Shown here piece after piece: positions 53,231 through 62,600 of a DNA stretch of 64,000 bases. Positions within the stretch are counted from its first letter, which is position 1, and each line of letters starts with the position of its first letter. A program made the translations under genes and the position numbers. Origin of the DNA: Mucilaginibacter conchicola (GTDB lineage: Bacteria > Bacteroidota > Bacteroidia > Sphingobacteriales > Sphingobacteriaceae); assembly GCF_003432115.1 (NCBI RefSeq), contig NZ_QWDC01000003.1, positions 1 to 64,000 on the forward strand, in the 5' to 3' direction. Below the pieces are notes generated by a model, which was not told where the DNA came from, made no database searches, and worked only from the letters and a program-made list of their open reading frames with translations.

Positions 53231-53618
53231 GATGCTTAGTGTATAAAATACAATATTATTTAACCTGGTGTTGGTTAAACTTAGGGATATTAAACGCTTG
53301 TAAACAAGTTTGTATGAGTGATTTTGAATTGAGGATAATTTTGGCTGTTGTGATGCTTAGTGTATCGAAAATTTATGCTTTTGTAGCCTTTTTTATAAGC
53401 TTGCAAAGATTTTTTTTCTGTTTTTAGATTGAAATGGTAAATGTTTTGGAAAAATATTTCGAAAAGGCCATATAAACAGGTTAATCATCCAAAGTTTAAG
53501 AGTTTAGTAGCATGTGTTTCTGCTGATGCTGACATTTGATTTTAACCAATCACCTAATTAACTATTTGATAACGGTATACGCTAACCCAATGGCGGTACA
53601 TTTAAATAGATATTTTTT
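53231..53618. other. Divergent gap between fbp and the sigma factor
   Basis: This 388-bp A/T-rich gap must hold the promoters for fbp and the sigma factor. It contains the direct repeat TGATGCTTAGTGTAT at 53230-53244 and 53351-53365. A 62-codon open frame at 53239-53427 has no ribosome-binding context or family sequence. Nothing else is supported. Confidence 0.55.
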
Positions 53619-54476
53619 ATGAGAAACCTGGAGATCACTCAAACGATTACCGATCGTTCATCGCAAGTGGTGGAGAGCTACCTTAAAGATATTGCTAAGG
53701 TAGACCTGATTAACGTTGAAGAAGAAGTGCTGCTTGCCCGCAAAATTAAACAGGGGGATAAAGCTGCTATGGAGCGCCTGGTGAAAGCTAACCTGCGCTT
53801 TGTGGTTTCGGTAGCAAAAAAATACCAGCACCAGGGCCTGCCGCTGGCCGATCTGATTAGCGAGGGCAATACCGGCCTTATTGTGGCCGCCCATCGTTTT
53901 GATGAAACCAAGGGCTTTAAGTTTATCTCGTTTGCGGTATGGTACATCCGCCAGGCAATAATGGATGCCATTTCGCAGCAAACCCGCACCGTGCGTTTGC
54001 CCGATAATCATATCAATATGCTTACCAAAATGCGCAAATACGAAAGCGCTTTGGAACAGGAACTGCAACGCGACCCGCGCCCCGAAGAACTGGCCGAATG
54101 CATGCAGGTGCCCGCCAATAAAGTAAAAGATTCGGTAATGCACAGCGGCCGTACCGTTAGCATGGATACCCCGATAGGTGGCGACGATAGCGACTTTACC
54201 CTATCAGACCGTTTAACAAACGCTGAAGAAGTTGATTTTGGCGATATGGCAACCGAATCGCGCACTTATTATGTTGAACAACTGATGTCGCAACTGAGCC
54301 ATAAAGAGCGTGCGGTTATTGAGCTGAGCTTTGGCCTAAAAGGCGATTATAGCTTAACACCTATTGATATCGCACTCAACTTTGGTATCTCATCAGAGCG
54401 GGTGCGCCAGTTAAAAAACTCGGGCATGAGCAAACTCACCGAGCTGGCATCGCGCAAAATGGCGCTGTTTTATTAA
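53619..54476 (+). CDS. Alternative RpoD-like sigma-70 factor
   Basis: This 285-residue protein contains sigma regions 1.2, 2, 3 and 4 without region 1.1. Region 2 is intact (LVKANLRFVVSVAKKYQHQG, RFDETKGFKFISFAVWYIRQ). Region 4.2 (LTPIDIALNFGISSERVRQL) differs from the primary sigma factor of the phylum, which has an EIGEKFNLTRERVRQIK-type sequence there. It is therefore a second, RpoD-like sigma factor rather than the housekeeping one. The regulon is unknown. A terminator follows. Confidence 0.92.
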   Translation: MRNLEITQTITDRSSQVVESYLKDIAKVDLINVEEEVLLARKIKQGDKAAMERLVKANLRFVVSVAKKYQHQGLPLADLISEGNTGLIVAAHRFDETKGFKFISFAVWYIRQAIMDAISQQTRTVRLPDNHINMLTKMRKYESALEQELQRDPRPEELAECMQVPANKVKDSVMHSGRTVSMDTPIGGDDSDFTLSDRLTNAEEVDFGDMATESRTYYVEQLMSQLSHKERAVIELSFGLKGDYSLTPIDIALNFGISSERVRQLKNSGMSKLTELASRKMALFY

Positions 54477-54507
54477 GAGAAACTAACTGATCTGAACTAT
54501 ACTGGAA

Positions 54508-54538
54508 GGTTGCTGCGTGGTTGCAGCAGCCTTTTTTT
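54508..54538 (+). terminator. Terminator of the sigma factor gene
   Basis: GGTTGCTGC/GCAGCAGCC around GTGGTT with one G-T pair, followed by seven T. Confidence 0.85.
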
Positions 54539-54555
54539 GTGGATGGTATTTGAGT

Positions 54556-54701
54556 AAAAAAGAAAAGGGCTGTCACGTTTTGTCGTGGCAGCCCTTTGTC
54601 TAACTAACTAAACTATTTACTAAACTAAAACTAACTCTTTTAAGCTAAAAGCTTAATCAACTCTTATCAGGCCATTGGGTTAACTACTCCCATCTGATTG
54701 A
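54556..54701 (-). ncRNA. Candidate small RNA between sigma factor and lrp
   Basis: On the minus strand, the element CACCTTTG (54708-54715) with TATTG 22 bp upstream resembles a Bacteroidota promoter. About 145 nt later comes a strong hairpin (AAAGGGCTG...CAGCCCTTT, 54564-54597) with a T run on the minus side only (CCCTTTTCTTTTTT). The segment between holds only an eight-codon frame (MGVVNPMA) and A/T-rich repeats. A short untranslated transcript is the simplest reading. Confidence 0.4.
54564..54597 (-). terminator. Terminator, minus-strand reading
   Basis: AAAGGGCTGTCACG pairs with CGTGGCAGCCCTTT around TTTTGT. The T tract lies on the minus side. Confidence 0.8.
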
Positions 54702-54845
54702 GTGGTGCAAAGGTGCAGTTAAAAGCGATGTGTTCTGCAATATTTTATAAATTTGGATGTTTAATCTTTAAACACCTATCTTAATGGAAAATTATTCCAG
54801 GCCATAGCGGCGGAATTGTCTTCTTTTAGAATAAAATTTTTGCCC

Positions 54846-55328
54846 ATGCTTAATTCACTCGATAGTACCGACATCCGTATACTGCAGCTTTTACAGGAAA
54901 ATGCCCGACTTACGAACAAAGAAATTGGCGAAAGGCTCAATAAAACGCCCACGCCAATTTACGAGCGCATTAAAAAACTACAGGAGCAAGGCTACATCAA
55001 AGGCTATGTAGCCATCCTTGATCATAAAAAGATTGACCGCGGCCTGATGGCTTTTACCCAGGTGCAGTTGCGCGACCACTCGGCCGAGAACCTTAACCAT
55101 TTTGTTGAGGAAGTGATAACTTTTGAAGAAGTGCTGGAGTGCTACCAGATGTCGGGCGGGTTTGATTTTTTCCTGCGTGTAGCTGTAAAAGACCTGGATA
55201 CCTACCACGATTTTTTGATGAAGAAGCTTTTTAACGTAGTGCCGTTAGGATCGGTGCAAAGTACGTTTGTGTTGAAGGAAGCTAAACGGGAAACAAGTTT
55301 CCCCATAACGATGCCGAAAGGGAAGTGA
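54846..55328 (+). CDS. Lrp/AsnC-family transcriptional regulator
   Basis: The start at 54846 gives the standard N-terminus MLNSLDSTDIRILQLLQENA; ten extra codons upstream are possible. The 160-residue protein has an N-terminal helix-turn-helix (LTNKEIGERLNKTPTPIYER) and a C-terminal RAM-type ligand domain (GYVAILDHKKIDRGLMAFTQ, CYQMSGGFDFFLRV). It binds DNA as an octamer-type assembly and responds to amino acids. Its neighbours do not suggest a target. Confidence 0.94.
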   Translation: MLNSLDSTDIRILQLLQENARLTNKEIGERLNKTPTPIYERIKKLQEQGYIKGYVAILDHKKIDRGLMAFTQVQLRDHSAENLNHFVEEVITFEEVLECYQMSGGFDFFLRVAVKDLDTYHDFLMKKLFNVVPLGSVQSTFVLKEAKRETSFPITMPKGK

Positions 55329-55340
55329 TACTACAGGGAT

Positions 55341-55440
55341 GTCATTTCGAATGAGCGTCAGCGAAGAGAAATCTTGTTAAGCTGTAAGTTCAGCTTAGCA
55401 TTAATAACAGGATTTCTCCTCGTTCCTCGTTCGAAATGAC
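55341..55440. repeat. Interspersed palindrome A, TTTCGAA subtype
   Basis: GTCATTTCGAATGAGCG at the left pairs with CTCGTTCGAAATGAC at the right, and GAGAAATC pairs with GATTTCTC. Same subtype as 11383-11510. Confidence 0.85.
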
Positions 55441-55460
55441 AGATTGTATTGTGATGTTTT

Positions 55461-55533
55461 GTCATTCTGAGCGTAGCGAAGAATCTAATCGCGTTCTCTG
55501 TACAGCTAAGGATGCTTCGTTACTCAGCATGAC
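55461..55533. repeat. Interspersed palindrome A, TTCTGAG subtype
   Basis: GTCATTCTGAGCGTAGCGAA at the left pairs imperfectly with TTCGTTACTCAGCATGAC at the right. It follows the previous copy after 20 bp. Confidence 0.8.
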
Positions 55534-55571
55534 AGGCGGATATAAATAACAACAGTGACGAACCCAACGCC

Positions 55572-55749
55572 ACCGAAAAATGCGACATAGTGTAACGTGC
55601 GGATAGCACAGGCATTGCTAACGCAGAACCGTTATAGCGCGTTACCAAGTCGCGAGTTTTTTCTTTGGTTACTTTCTTTTTAGCGGAAAAAAGAAAGTAA
55701 CATCCACTGACGATCCATATTACTCACTGCCATTCCTAATGAAATGCTA
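55572..55749. repeat. Hairpin-ended dispersed repeat, copy 3 (right part)
   Basis: The segment from CCGAAAAATGCGACATAG through GCGTTACCAAGTCGCGAG, the hairpin at 55668-55701 and CATTCCTAATGAAATGC matches 33195-33372 closely. The left hairpin and about 250 bp of the full copy are missing. Confidence 0.85.
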
Positions 55750-55754
55750 AAAGG

Positions 55755-55783
55755 GAGATTGCTTCGTACCTCGCAATGACGCG
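55755..55783. repeat. Interspersed palindrome A, right half only
   Basis: GAGATTGCTTCGTACCTCGC followed by AATGACGCG equals the right arm of the copy at 38403-38497. No left arm is present; the hairpin-ended repeat sits in its place. Confidence 0.8.
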
Positions 55784-55800
55784 TGGAGATATGATAACTT

Positions 55801-56343
55801 CTAAAACGTCTGGCTCACCACTTTCGCCGGCGCATCCAGCCTTGTACTCTTACGCTTTCCGTTCACTGTCATGTGCACAATGTTCAGCTGGTCATCATAC
55901 AGGCTTTGCAATAGGGTTACCTGCGCATCAATACTTTTAGGCTGCGCTATCTTACCCGATTCAAGGTATACATTTACCGCTTCGCGATTGATCTCAAAGC
56001 CGAGGTAATTGAGCGGTAGGGCGGTGGCATTGGCTTTTAACTGCAGATGAGCATTAATGTATTTTTTTACCAGCTCATCCATTGCCTTGTGCATATCCTC
56101 GCGACTAAGATCTGTTTTGGTATGAAACTGTTTCTCCAGCGCCAACTCAAAATCATCGGTAAAAATGGTACATATTACTTCCATCTGTTTATCGGTGCTG
56201 TTAAAGCTGATATCGCTGGTGCTAACATGCAGCGGGTGGAAATTTGCCTTTGCCGGTGCTTTAACAAACAGCGGTGTAACAAGTATGTAACAATATAATA
56301 GAGATTTGCCTAAAAAAGAGGTCATAGCGGCCATGGCGTTCAT
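55801..56343 (-). CDS. DUF6702-type exported protein
   Basis: This 180-residue protein has an N-terminal signal segment (SLLYCYILVTPLFVKAPAKA). The mature sequence NFHPLHVSTSDISFNSTDKQ, followed by FTDDFELALEKQF and NYLGFEINREAVNVYLESGK, is the pattern of DUF6702 proteins of Bacteroidota. These are usually next to HupE-like or M1 peptidase genes, as here, where both lie divergently downstream of the shared promoter area. Function unknown. Confidence 0.85.
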   Translation of the reverse strand: MNAMAAMTSFLGKSLLYCYILVTPLFVKAPAKANFHPLHVSTSDISFNSTDKQMEVICTIFTDDFELALEKQFHTKTDLSREDMHKAMDELVKKYINAHLQLKANATALPLNYLGFEINREAVNVYLESGKIAQPKSIDAQVTLLQSLYDDQLNIVHMTVNGKRKSTRLDAPAKVVSQTF

Positions 56344-56389
56344 TTATAGCTAAAAGCTGCTAAATTTACGGTTTCATTCAAGATTTATT

Positions 56390-56968
56390 ATGTCTGATAT
56401 TGGTTTTTATTTCGGGCTGGGATGGAAACACATTATCAGTACTGATGCCTTAGACCATCAGCTGTTTATACTGGCGCTGGCGTCGGTTTATACTTTTAGT
56501 AATATAAAACAGGTACTGATACTGGTTACCGCCTTCACCATCGGGCACTCGCTTACGCTGGCTTTAAGTGTTTTGGATGTGATAAGGTTCCCAAGCAAAT
56601 GGGTAGAGTTCCTGATCCCTTGCACCATTTTTCTTACGGCTATTAACAACCTTTGGCGCGTAAATAAAAAGAACGGCAGCGTTAATGTAAATTACTGGCT
56701 TGCCTTATTGTTCGGGCTGATACACGGGATGGGTTTTGCCAACAGTATCCGCATTATGCTGGCTAAAGACCAAAGCATAGGCTGGGGGCTATTGGGCTTT
56801 AACCTGGGCCTCGAGGCAGGGCAGATAGTGGTGGTAGCCATTATATTGGTGTTAGCCGCGCTGTTCATCAATATATTACGTACCGCCCGCCGCGACTGGG
56901 TGTTTTTTATCTCGGCCGGTGTATTTGCATTATCAGTACAAATGGCCCTTGAAAGGTTGCCTTTTTAG
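56390..56968 (+). CDS. HupE/UreJ-like membrane protein
   Basis: This 192-residue protein has six to seven transmembrane helices with family motifs: STDALDHQLFILALAS, TAFTIGHSLTLALSVL and LIHGMGFANSIRI. HupE/UreJ proteins are metal (nickel or cobalt) permeases in some organisms, but this branch (HupE_UreJ_2) has no urease or hydrogenase context here. The conserved H and D in helices 1 and 2 fit metal binding. It lies 33 bp upstream of the M1 peptidase gene and may share a transcript. Confidence 0.9.
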   Translation: MSDIGFYFGLGWKHIISTDALDHQLFILALASVYTFSNIKQVLILVTAFTIGHSLTLALSVLDVIRFPSKWVEFLIPCTIFLTAINNLWRVNKKNGSVNVNYWLALLFGLIHGMGFANSIRIMLAKDQSIGWGLLGFNLGLEAGQIVVVAIILVLAALFINILRTARRDWVFFISAGVFALSVQMALERLPF

Positions 56969-56970
56969 TT

Positions 56971-56978
56971 TAAATTTG
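56971..56978 (+). promoter_or_regulatory. TAnnTTTG promoter element
   Basis: TAAATTTG lies between the HupE-like stop and the M1 peptidase start, 22 bp upstream of the latter. No good TTTG element is seen at the usual distance, so it is a weak call. Confidence 0.3.
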
Positions 56979-57000
56979 ATCCATTAACCCACATACAAAC

Positions 57001-59394
57001 ATGAAGCGAATATTTACCAGCTTTCTACTTACGGTGAGTGTAGCCGGTGCAGCAATTGCGCAGGATATACAAAACAACCCCGGCAGTAACCACGGTAATA
57101 AGTTTGAGCAGTTAGGCACTATCCTTAGTACACCTAACGAACAACGTACAGCCAGCGGTGCACCCGGCGCTAAATACTGGCAGCAACGTGCAGATTACAA
57201 CATTAAGTGCGAGCTTGATGAGAAAAATCTGAAGCTTACCGGTACTGAAACGGTTACCTATTTCAACAACTCGCCCGATCCATTAACCTATATATGGTTA
57301 CAATTGGACGAGAACGAGCACAGCAGCCAACGTAACAGCGGCTACCAAACCAGTTCAACCATGCCAAAGGCAAGCACTACGCAAGGTGTTGATAAAACCG
57401 AAGTACGTGCAGGTGATTATGATAACGGTCTTGGCGATAACATTACCCGTTTGGTTGATGCCACCGGCAAAAAGCTAAACTACACCATCAACAAAACCAT
57501 GATGCGTGTTGATCTGCCTGCTCCGCTAAAACCGGGCGCGCAGTTTGTATTCACTGTTGACTGGAACTATAAAATATCTGACCGCATGACCGTTGGTGGT
57601 CGTGGTGGTTATGAGTATTTCCCTGAGGATGGTAACTACCTGTTCACCATGACGCAGTGGTACCCACGCCTTTGTGTGTACAGCGATTTCCAGGGATGGC
57701 AAAACCATCAGTTTACCGGTCGCGGCGAGTTTGCGCTAACCTTTGGTAACTTCCGTGTACAGATGACCGTTCCTGCCGATCACGTAATTGGTGGTACAGG
57801 CGAATGTATCAACTATGCCGCTGTATTAAGCCCTGCAAAACTGGCACGCTACAACAAAGCAAAAACATCTGCCACCCCTGTTGAGGTAGTAACTTTGGCT
57901 GAAGCAAAAGCGGCTGAAAAAGCACCATCAACTGCAAAAAAAACCTGGGTTTTCCAGGCTAACAACGTTCGCGATTTTGCCTGGGGATCATCACGTAAGT
58001 TTGTATGGGATGCAATGGGTACCAAAGTTGGTGGCCGTAATGTGATGGCTATGAGCTATTATGGTAAAGAAGCTTATAATCTTTACAGCAAATACTCAAC
58101 CCGTTTGGTAGCACACACTATCAAAACTTATTCTGATTTTTCTATCCCTTACCCATACCCTGTAGCGCAATCTGTAGAGGCATCAAACGGTATGGAATAC
58201 CCGATGATATGCTTTAACTATGGCCGTACGGAAAAAGATGGTACCTATAGCGAAAGCACCAAGAACGGTATGATAGGCGTTATCATCCACGAGGTTGGTC
58301 ACAACTTTTTCCCGATGATCGTGAATAGCGACGAGCGTCAGTGGACCTGGATGGACGAAGGTTTAAACTCATTTGTTGAGTATTTGACCGAAGAACTTTG
58401 GGATAACAAATTCCCGAGCAAAAAAGGTGCGGCTTATACCATTGTTGATTACATGAAGCTGCCTAAAGATGAGTTGGAGCCAACCATGACCAACTCCGAG
58501 AACATTGTTCGTTTTGGCCCTAACGCTTACTCAAAACCTGCGACAGCGTTGAACATCCTTCGCGAGACCATTATGGGCCGCAAGCTTTTTGATTATGCAT
58601 TTAAAGAATACGCACGCCGCTGGGCATTTAAACACCCAACACCTGCCGACTTGTTCCGTACGATGGAAGATGCCAGCGGTGAGGACCTTGACTGGTTCTG
58701 GAGAGGGTGGTTCTATGGTACCGATCCGGTAGATATCTCCCTGGATTCAGTTAAATACGCCAAGGCCGATCTGGATGCAAAGCTGCCTGCAATGCGCCAG
58801 CGTGGTACACCAAAAGTTACGCCACCAGCTGTAAACGAGTTTGAAGATATATCTAAAGTGCGTAACCGTACCAACAAGAACATCAAATTCCAAACAGACC
58901 TTGATACTGCTACACATGATTTCTACTGGAAATACGACCGTGGCCTGGTAAAAGTTGATACCGCTAAGTTTGAAAAAATGGTGAAAGCGCAGCCTGCTCC
59001 TGAGCCTTTTGTAGAGAACCTGAATGATGCTGATAAAGCTAAGTATGAGAACAAATACTTCTATGAGCTTAACTTTAGCAACAAAGGTGGTTTGGTGATG
59101 CCGGTTATTGTTGAGTTTACCTATAAGGATGGTACCAAATGGGTTGACCGTATCCCGGTGCAGATCTGGAGACTGAACGAGAAACATGCTTCTAAATTCT
59201 ACATCCTCGATAAAGAAGTAACCTCGATTAAGCTGGACCCAATGCGCGAAACTGCCGATATTGACGAGACCAACAATTACTGGGGTAAAGCACCTGAGAA
59301 AACTAAGTTTCAGTTGTTTAAGCAAAAACAAGGCGGCCCTGTTCGCGGGCAGTCAAGCGGGTTAAACCCTATGCAGGTTTCGGCCTCTAAATAA
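57001..59394 (+). CDS. M1 family aminopeptidase
   Basis: This 797-residue exported zinc peptidase has a signal peptide ending GAAIAQ. The substrate-binding GMEYP lies at 397-401, zinc ligands H430 and H434 with E431 in IIHEVGHNFFP, and the third ligand E453 in WMDEGLNSFVEY. The N-terminal beta domain and C-terminal extension are typical of the Bacteroidota M1 proteins that carry an extra Ig-like tail. It removes N-terminal residues from peptides in the periplasm. Likely co-transcribed with the HupE-like gene. Confidence 0.95.
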   Translation: MKRIFTSFLLTVSVAGAAIAQDIQNNPGSNHGNKFEQLGTILSTPNEQRTASGAPGAKYWQQRADYNIKCELDEKNLKLTGTETVTYFNNSPDPLTYIWLQLDENEHSSQRNSGYQTSSTMPKASTTQGVDKTEVRAGDYDNGLGDNITRLVDATGKKLNYTINKTMMRVDLPAPLKPGAQFVFTVDWNYKISDRMTVGGRGGYEYFPEDGNYLFTMTQWYPRLCVYSDFQGWQNHQFTGRGEFALTFGNFRVQMTVPADHVIGGTGECINYAAVLSPAKLARYNKAKTSATPVEVVTLAEAKAAEKAPSTAKKTWVFQANNVRDFAWGSSRKFVWDAMGTKVGGRNVMAMSYYGKEAYNLYSKYSTRLVAHTIKTYSDFSIPYPYPVAQSVEASNGMEYPMICFNYGRTEKDGTYSESTKNGMIGVIIHEVGHNFFPMIVNSDERQWTWMDEGLNSFVEYLTEELWDNKFPSKKGAAYTIVDYMKLPKDELEPTMTNSENIVRFGPNAYSKPATALNILRETIMGRKLFDYAFKEYARRWAFKHPTPADLFRTMEDASGEDLDWFWRGWFYGTDPVDISLDSVKYAKADLDAKLPAMRQRGTPKVTPPAVNEFEDISKVRNRTNKNIKFQTDLDTATHDFYWKYDRGLVKVDTAKFEKMVKAQPAPEPFVENLNDADKAKYENKYFYELNFSNKGGLVMPVIVEFTYKDGTKWVDRIPVQIWRLNEKHASKFYILDKEVTSIKLDPMRETADIDETNNYWGKAPEKTKFQLFKQKQGGPVRGQSSGLNPMQVSASK

Positions 59395-59409
59395 TTAACA
59401 ATTTTTAAC

Positions 59410-59440
59410 AAAAGCCGTGCTTATTAAGCGCGGCTTTTGT
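59410..59440 (+). terminator. Terminator of the M1 peptidase gene
   Basis: AAAAGCCGTGCTT/AAGCGCGGCTTTT around ATT with one G-T pair, followed by TGTGTTTT. Confidence 0.85.
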
Positions 59441-59609
59441 GTTTTAGGCGCTTTGTTAACATTGGCTTAATGTATTATTAGAATATAAGTAATTGATTAT
59501 TAAATACTTGAATATTATCTCTAATAAAATTCTAATGTCCTTCTAATAAGCACTTAACAAAAGGGTAATCTTATGGGCGGAGTTTTGTGGTCAAATAACA
59601 TACCCCAAA

Positions 59610-62600
59610 ATGAAGAAGTTTTACCTGATCATTGTTACACTGTTCCTGGCAGCAGCGGCTAACGCACAGATCACCACTGCTACCATTAGCGGTAAAGTGG
59701 TTGACCAACGCGGCCAATCAATGCCTGGTGTTACGGTATCTGTTTTAAATAACAGCACCGGCACCCGTTACGGCTCGCAAACCAATGCCGATGGCCGTTA
59801 CACCATCCCAAACATTAACCCGGGTGGCCCTTACACCATTTCGGCTACATTTGTAGGCTCTAAAAAAGATGAGCGCAATGATGTTACCCTATCACTTGGT
59901 AGCGCTACTTACAACTTCCAGTTAGCAGACGAAACTACAGCCCTTAAAGAGGTGCGTGTGGTTGCCGGCGCTTCAAAAACCGGAGCAAGTACCCGCATTG
60001 GCCAAAACCAGATCCGCAACATGCCTACTATTAACCGTAGCCTGCAGGATCTTACCCGTACTACTCCGCAAAGCAATAACAACTCGTTCCAGGGTACCAA
60101 CTACCGTTACAACAACGTAACACTTGATGGTGCCATCAATAACGATGCTATCGGTTTCAGCCCGTCATTAGGTGGCCAAAACAACGCATCAGGACAGGTT
60201 GGTAGCAGTACCCGCACAAGCCCAATTTCGTTAGATGCTATCCAGGATATACAAGTTTTGGTTGCTCCTTATGATATTAAAATTGGTAACGTATTGGGTG
60301 GTAGTATAAACGCAGTAACCCGCAGCGGTACAAATGATGTTACCGGTGCTATTTATGGTTACGGCCGTGGTGCTTTTTTAGTAGGCCCTAACAATGCTGC
60401 AGCAGCTGCAGGCGGCGATGGCTCAAAACTGCCAAGCACTTTCCATGATTATCAAACCGGTATCCGTTTAGGTTTACCTATCATCAAAAACAAATTATTC
60501 TTCTTTACCAATGAGGAGTTAGCCCGTCGTCAGGATCCTGTAGTAAGAGGACTTGACCATAATGGTGCGGCAAACATCCTGAGCCAGGCTGATGGTGATA
60601 AACTTACAGCGGCTTTCAAAGCATTTACAAACGGTATTGATCCGGGTACTTACAGGGATACTTATATTTACTCTAAATCAAACAAGTTCTTTAACCGTTT
60701 AGATTGGAACATTAGCGATTTTAACCAGTTAACTATCCGTAACAATACCATCACCTCAACGGCTACTAACCTTGAGCGCGATCAGCAGAACTTCCGTTTC
60801 AGCGGTATTGATTATACATCTCATAACAACTCAACGTCAACCGTTGCCGAGTTAAAATCAAGACTGTCAAACACGGTTAATAACAGTTTGGTATTAGGTT
60901 ACTCAAACGTACACGATTTCCGTGACCCTAACTCTGATCCGTCATTACCACAGATTGAGATCACGGGCCGTAAACCGGGTACAACCATATTTATGGGTAC
61001 CGACCGCGAGGCTGCGATATTTGACATGCACCAAAAAACTGCTGAATTTACTGATAACCTTACCTGGACTAAGGGCCGTCATAACTTCACTTTTGGTACA
61101 CACAACGAGTTTTACAACATCACTTACAACTTTGTAAATGCATGGAACGGCCGTGTAGCTTACAACAGCATTGAAGATTTTGTGGCTAACAACCCAAGCC
61201 GTGTGCGTACAAACTTTAACTACATTAATAATACCCGCGACTATATATTAAATAACCCATCAGCACAGTTTAAAGTTAACCTGCTTAGCTTATATGGCCA
61301 GGACGAGATACAGGTAACTGATAACTTTAAAGTAACTGCAGCTTTACGTGTTGATTATGCTAATGTGCCAAACAAACAACCACTAAGTGATAAAACCACT
61401 AACGCCCCGGTTGATTCGCACTACGGTACAACTTTCAACTACACAAAACCTAAAGACATTAAGCAGAACTACTTAAATAACTATGAGTTTAACCCGCGCG
61501 TATCATTTAACTATGATATCAACGGCGACCAGAGCGTTATTTTACGTGGTGGTAGTGGCTTGTTTACCGGTCGTGTTCCGTTTGCATGGTTTGGTTACGC
61601 CTTCTACAACAACGGTAAAACCTACTGTGCTTATGACGTGAAAGCTGCAGGCAGCCCCGGTACAAACCCGGTACAAACTGCACCAAACGGCGAGTTGAAC
61701 TATGTTAACAAACAAGTTCCTGCCGTTAACACTTCAGCGACTGGCCCAACTCAGGTCGATCTGATTGATAACAACTTTAAAATGCCACAGGTATGGAGAA
61801 GCAGCTTAGCGTTAGATTACACTACTGCCAACCAATGGAGATTTACTGTTGAAGGTATCTACACCAAAGTTATCCACGACTTAAAGTTCCAGCAGGTAAA
61901 CACTGTTGACCAGGTAACTTACTACCCGTATGATACCCAGCACCAACAGCCAATATTTATCAACCAAAAGGTAAATTCATCGTACACCAACGCTTACCTG
62001 TTATCAAACACTAACCAGGGTTACCGTTACAGCGTAACAGCGCAGGTTGCTAAAAATACCCAGTTTAACCCAAATAACGCGTTAAACTTTACGGTAGCGT
62101 ACACTTACGGTCACTCAAAAGATGTTACCAATGGTATACGTAACTCAATGGAATCAAACTGGCAGCTAAACCAGGCTTTAAACCCTAACAACCCCGGCCT
62201 GGCTAACTCAAACTTTGATATTCGCAACCGCATCGTATCAACCCTTAACTTTAAACATGATTGGGATGCTGCGCAAAACATGACTGCTAACTTCAGCTTC
62301 TTCTTTAGCTCGCAATCTGGTAACCCATACACTTATGGTTTTTACCCTAACGCAATTGACGGTACCGGCCAGCAAGTTAGCTTAGCTTACATCCCTAAAA
62401 AAGGCGAAACTGTTAACTTCTTCAGTGATATCCCGGCTACCGGTACATCACCTGCACAATCTGCAGTGCAACAGGCAGCAGCTTTTGATGCATTTATTGA
62501 TAACAGCAAATACCTTTCATCGCGCCGTGGTAACTTCACCCAACGTAATGAGGCCTTTACACCATGGAACAACCAGTTAGACTTCCGCTTTGCGCAGGAT

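Noticed and set aside
53239..53427. 62-codon hydrophobic frame between fbp and the sigma factor.
   Set aside because: It starts within the direct repeat near the fbp promoter, is cysteine- and phenylalanine-rich without a signal pattern, and has no Shine-Dalgarno or promoter support.
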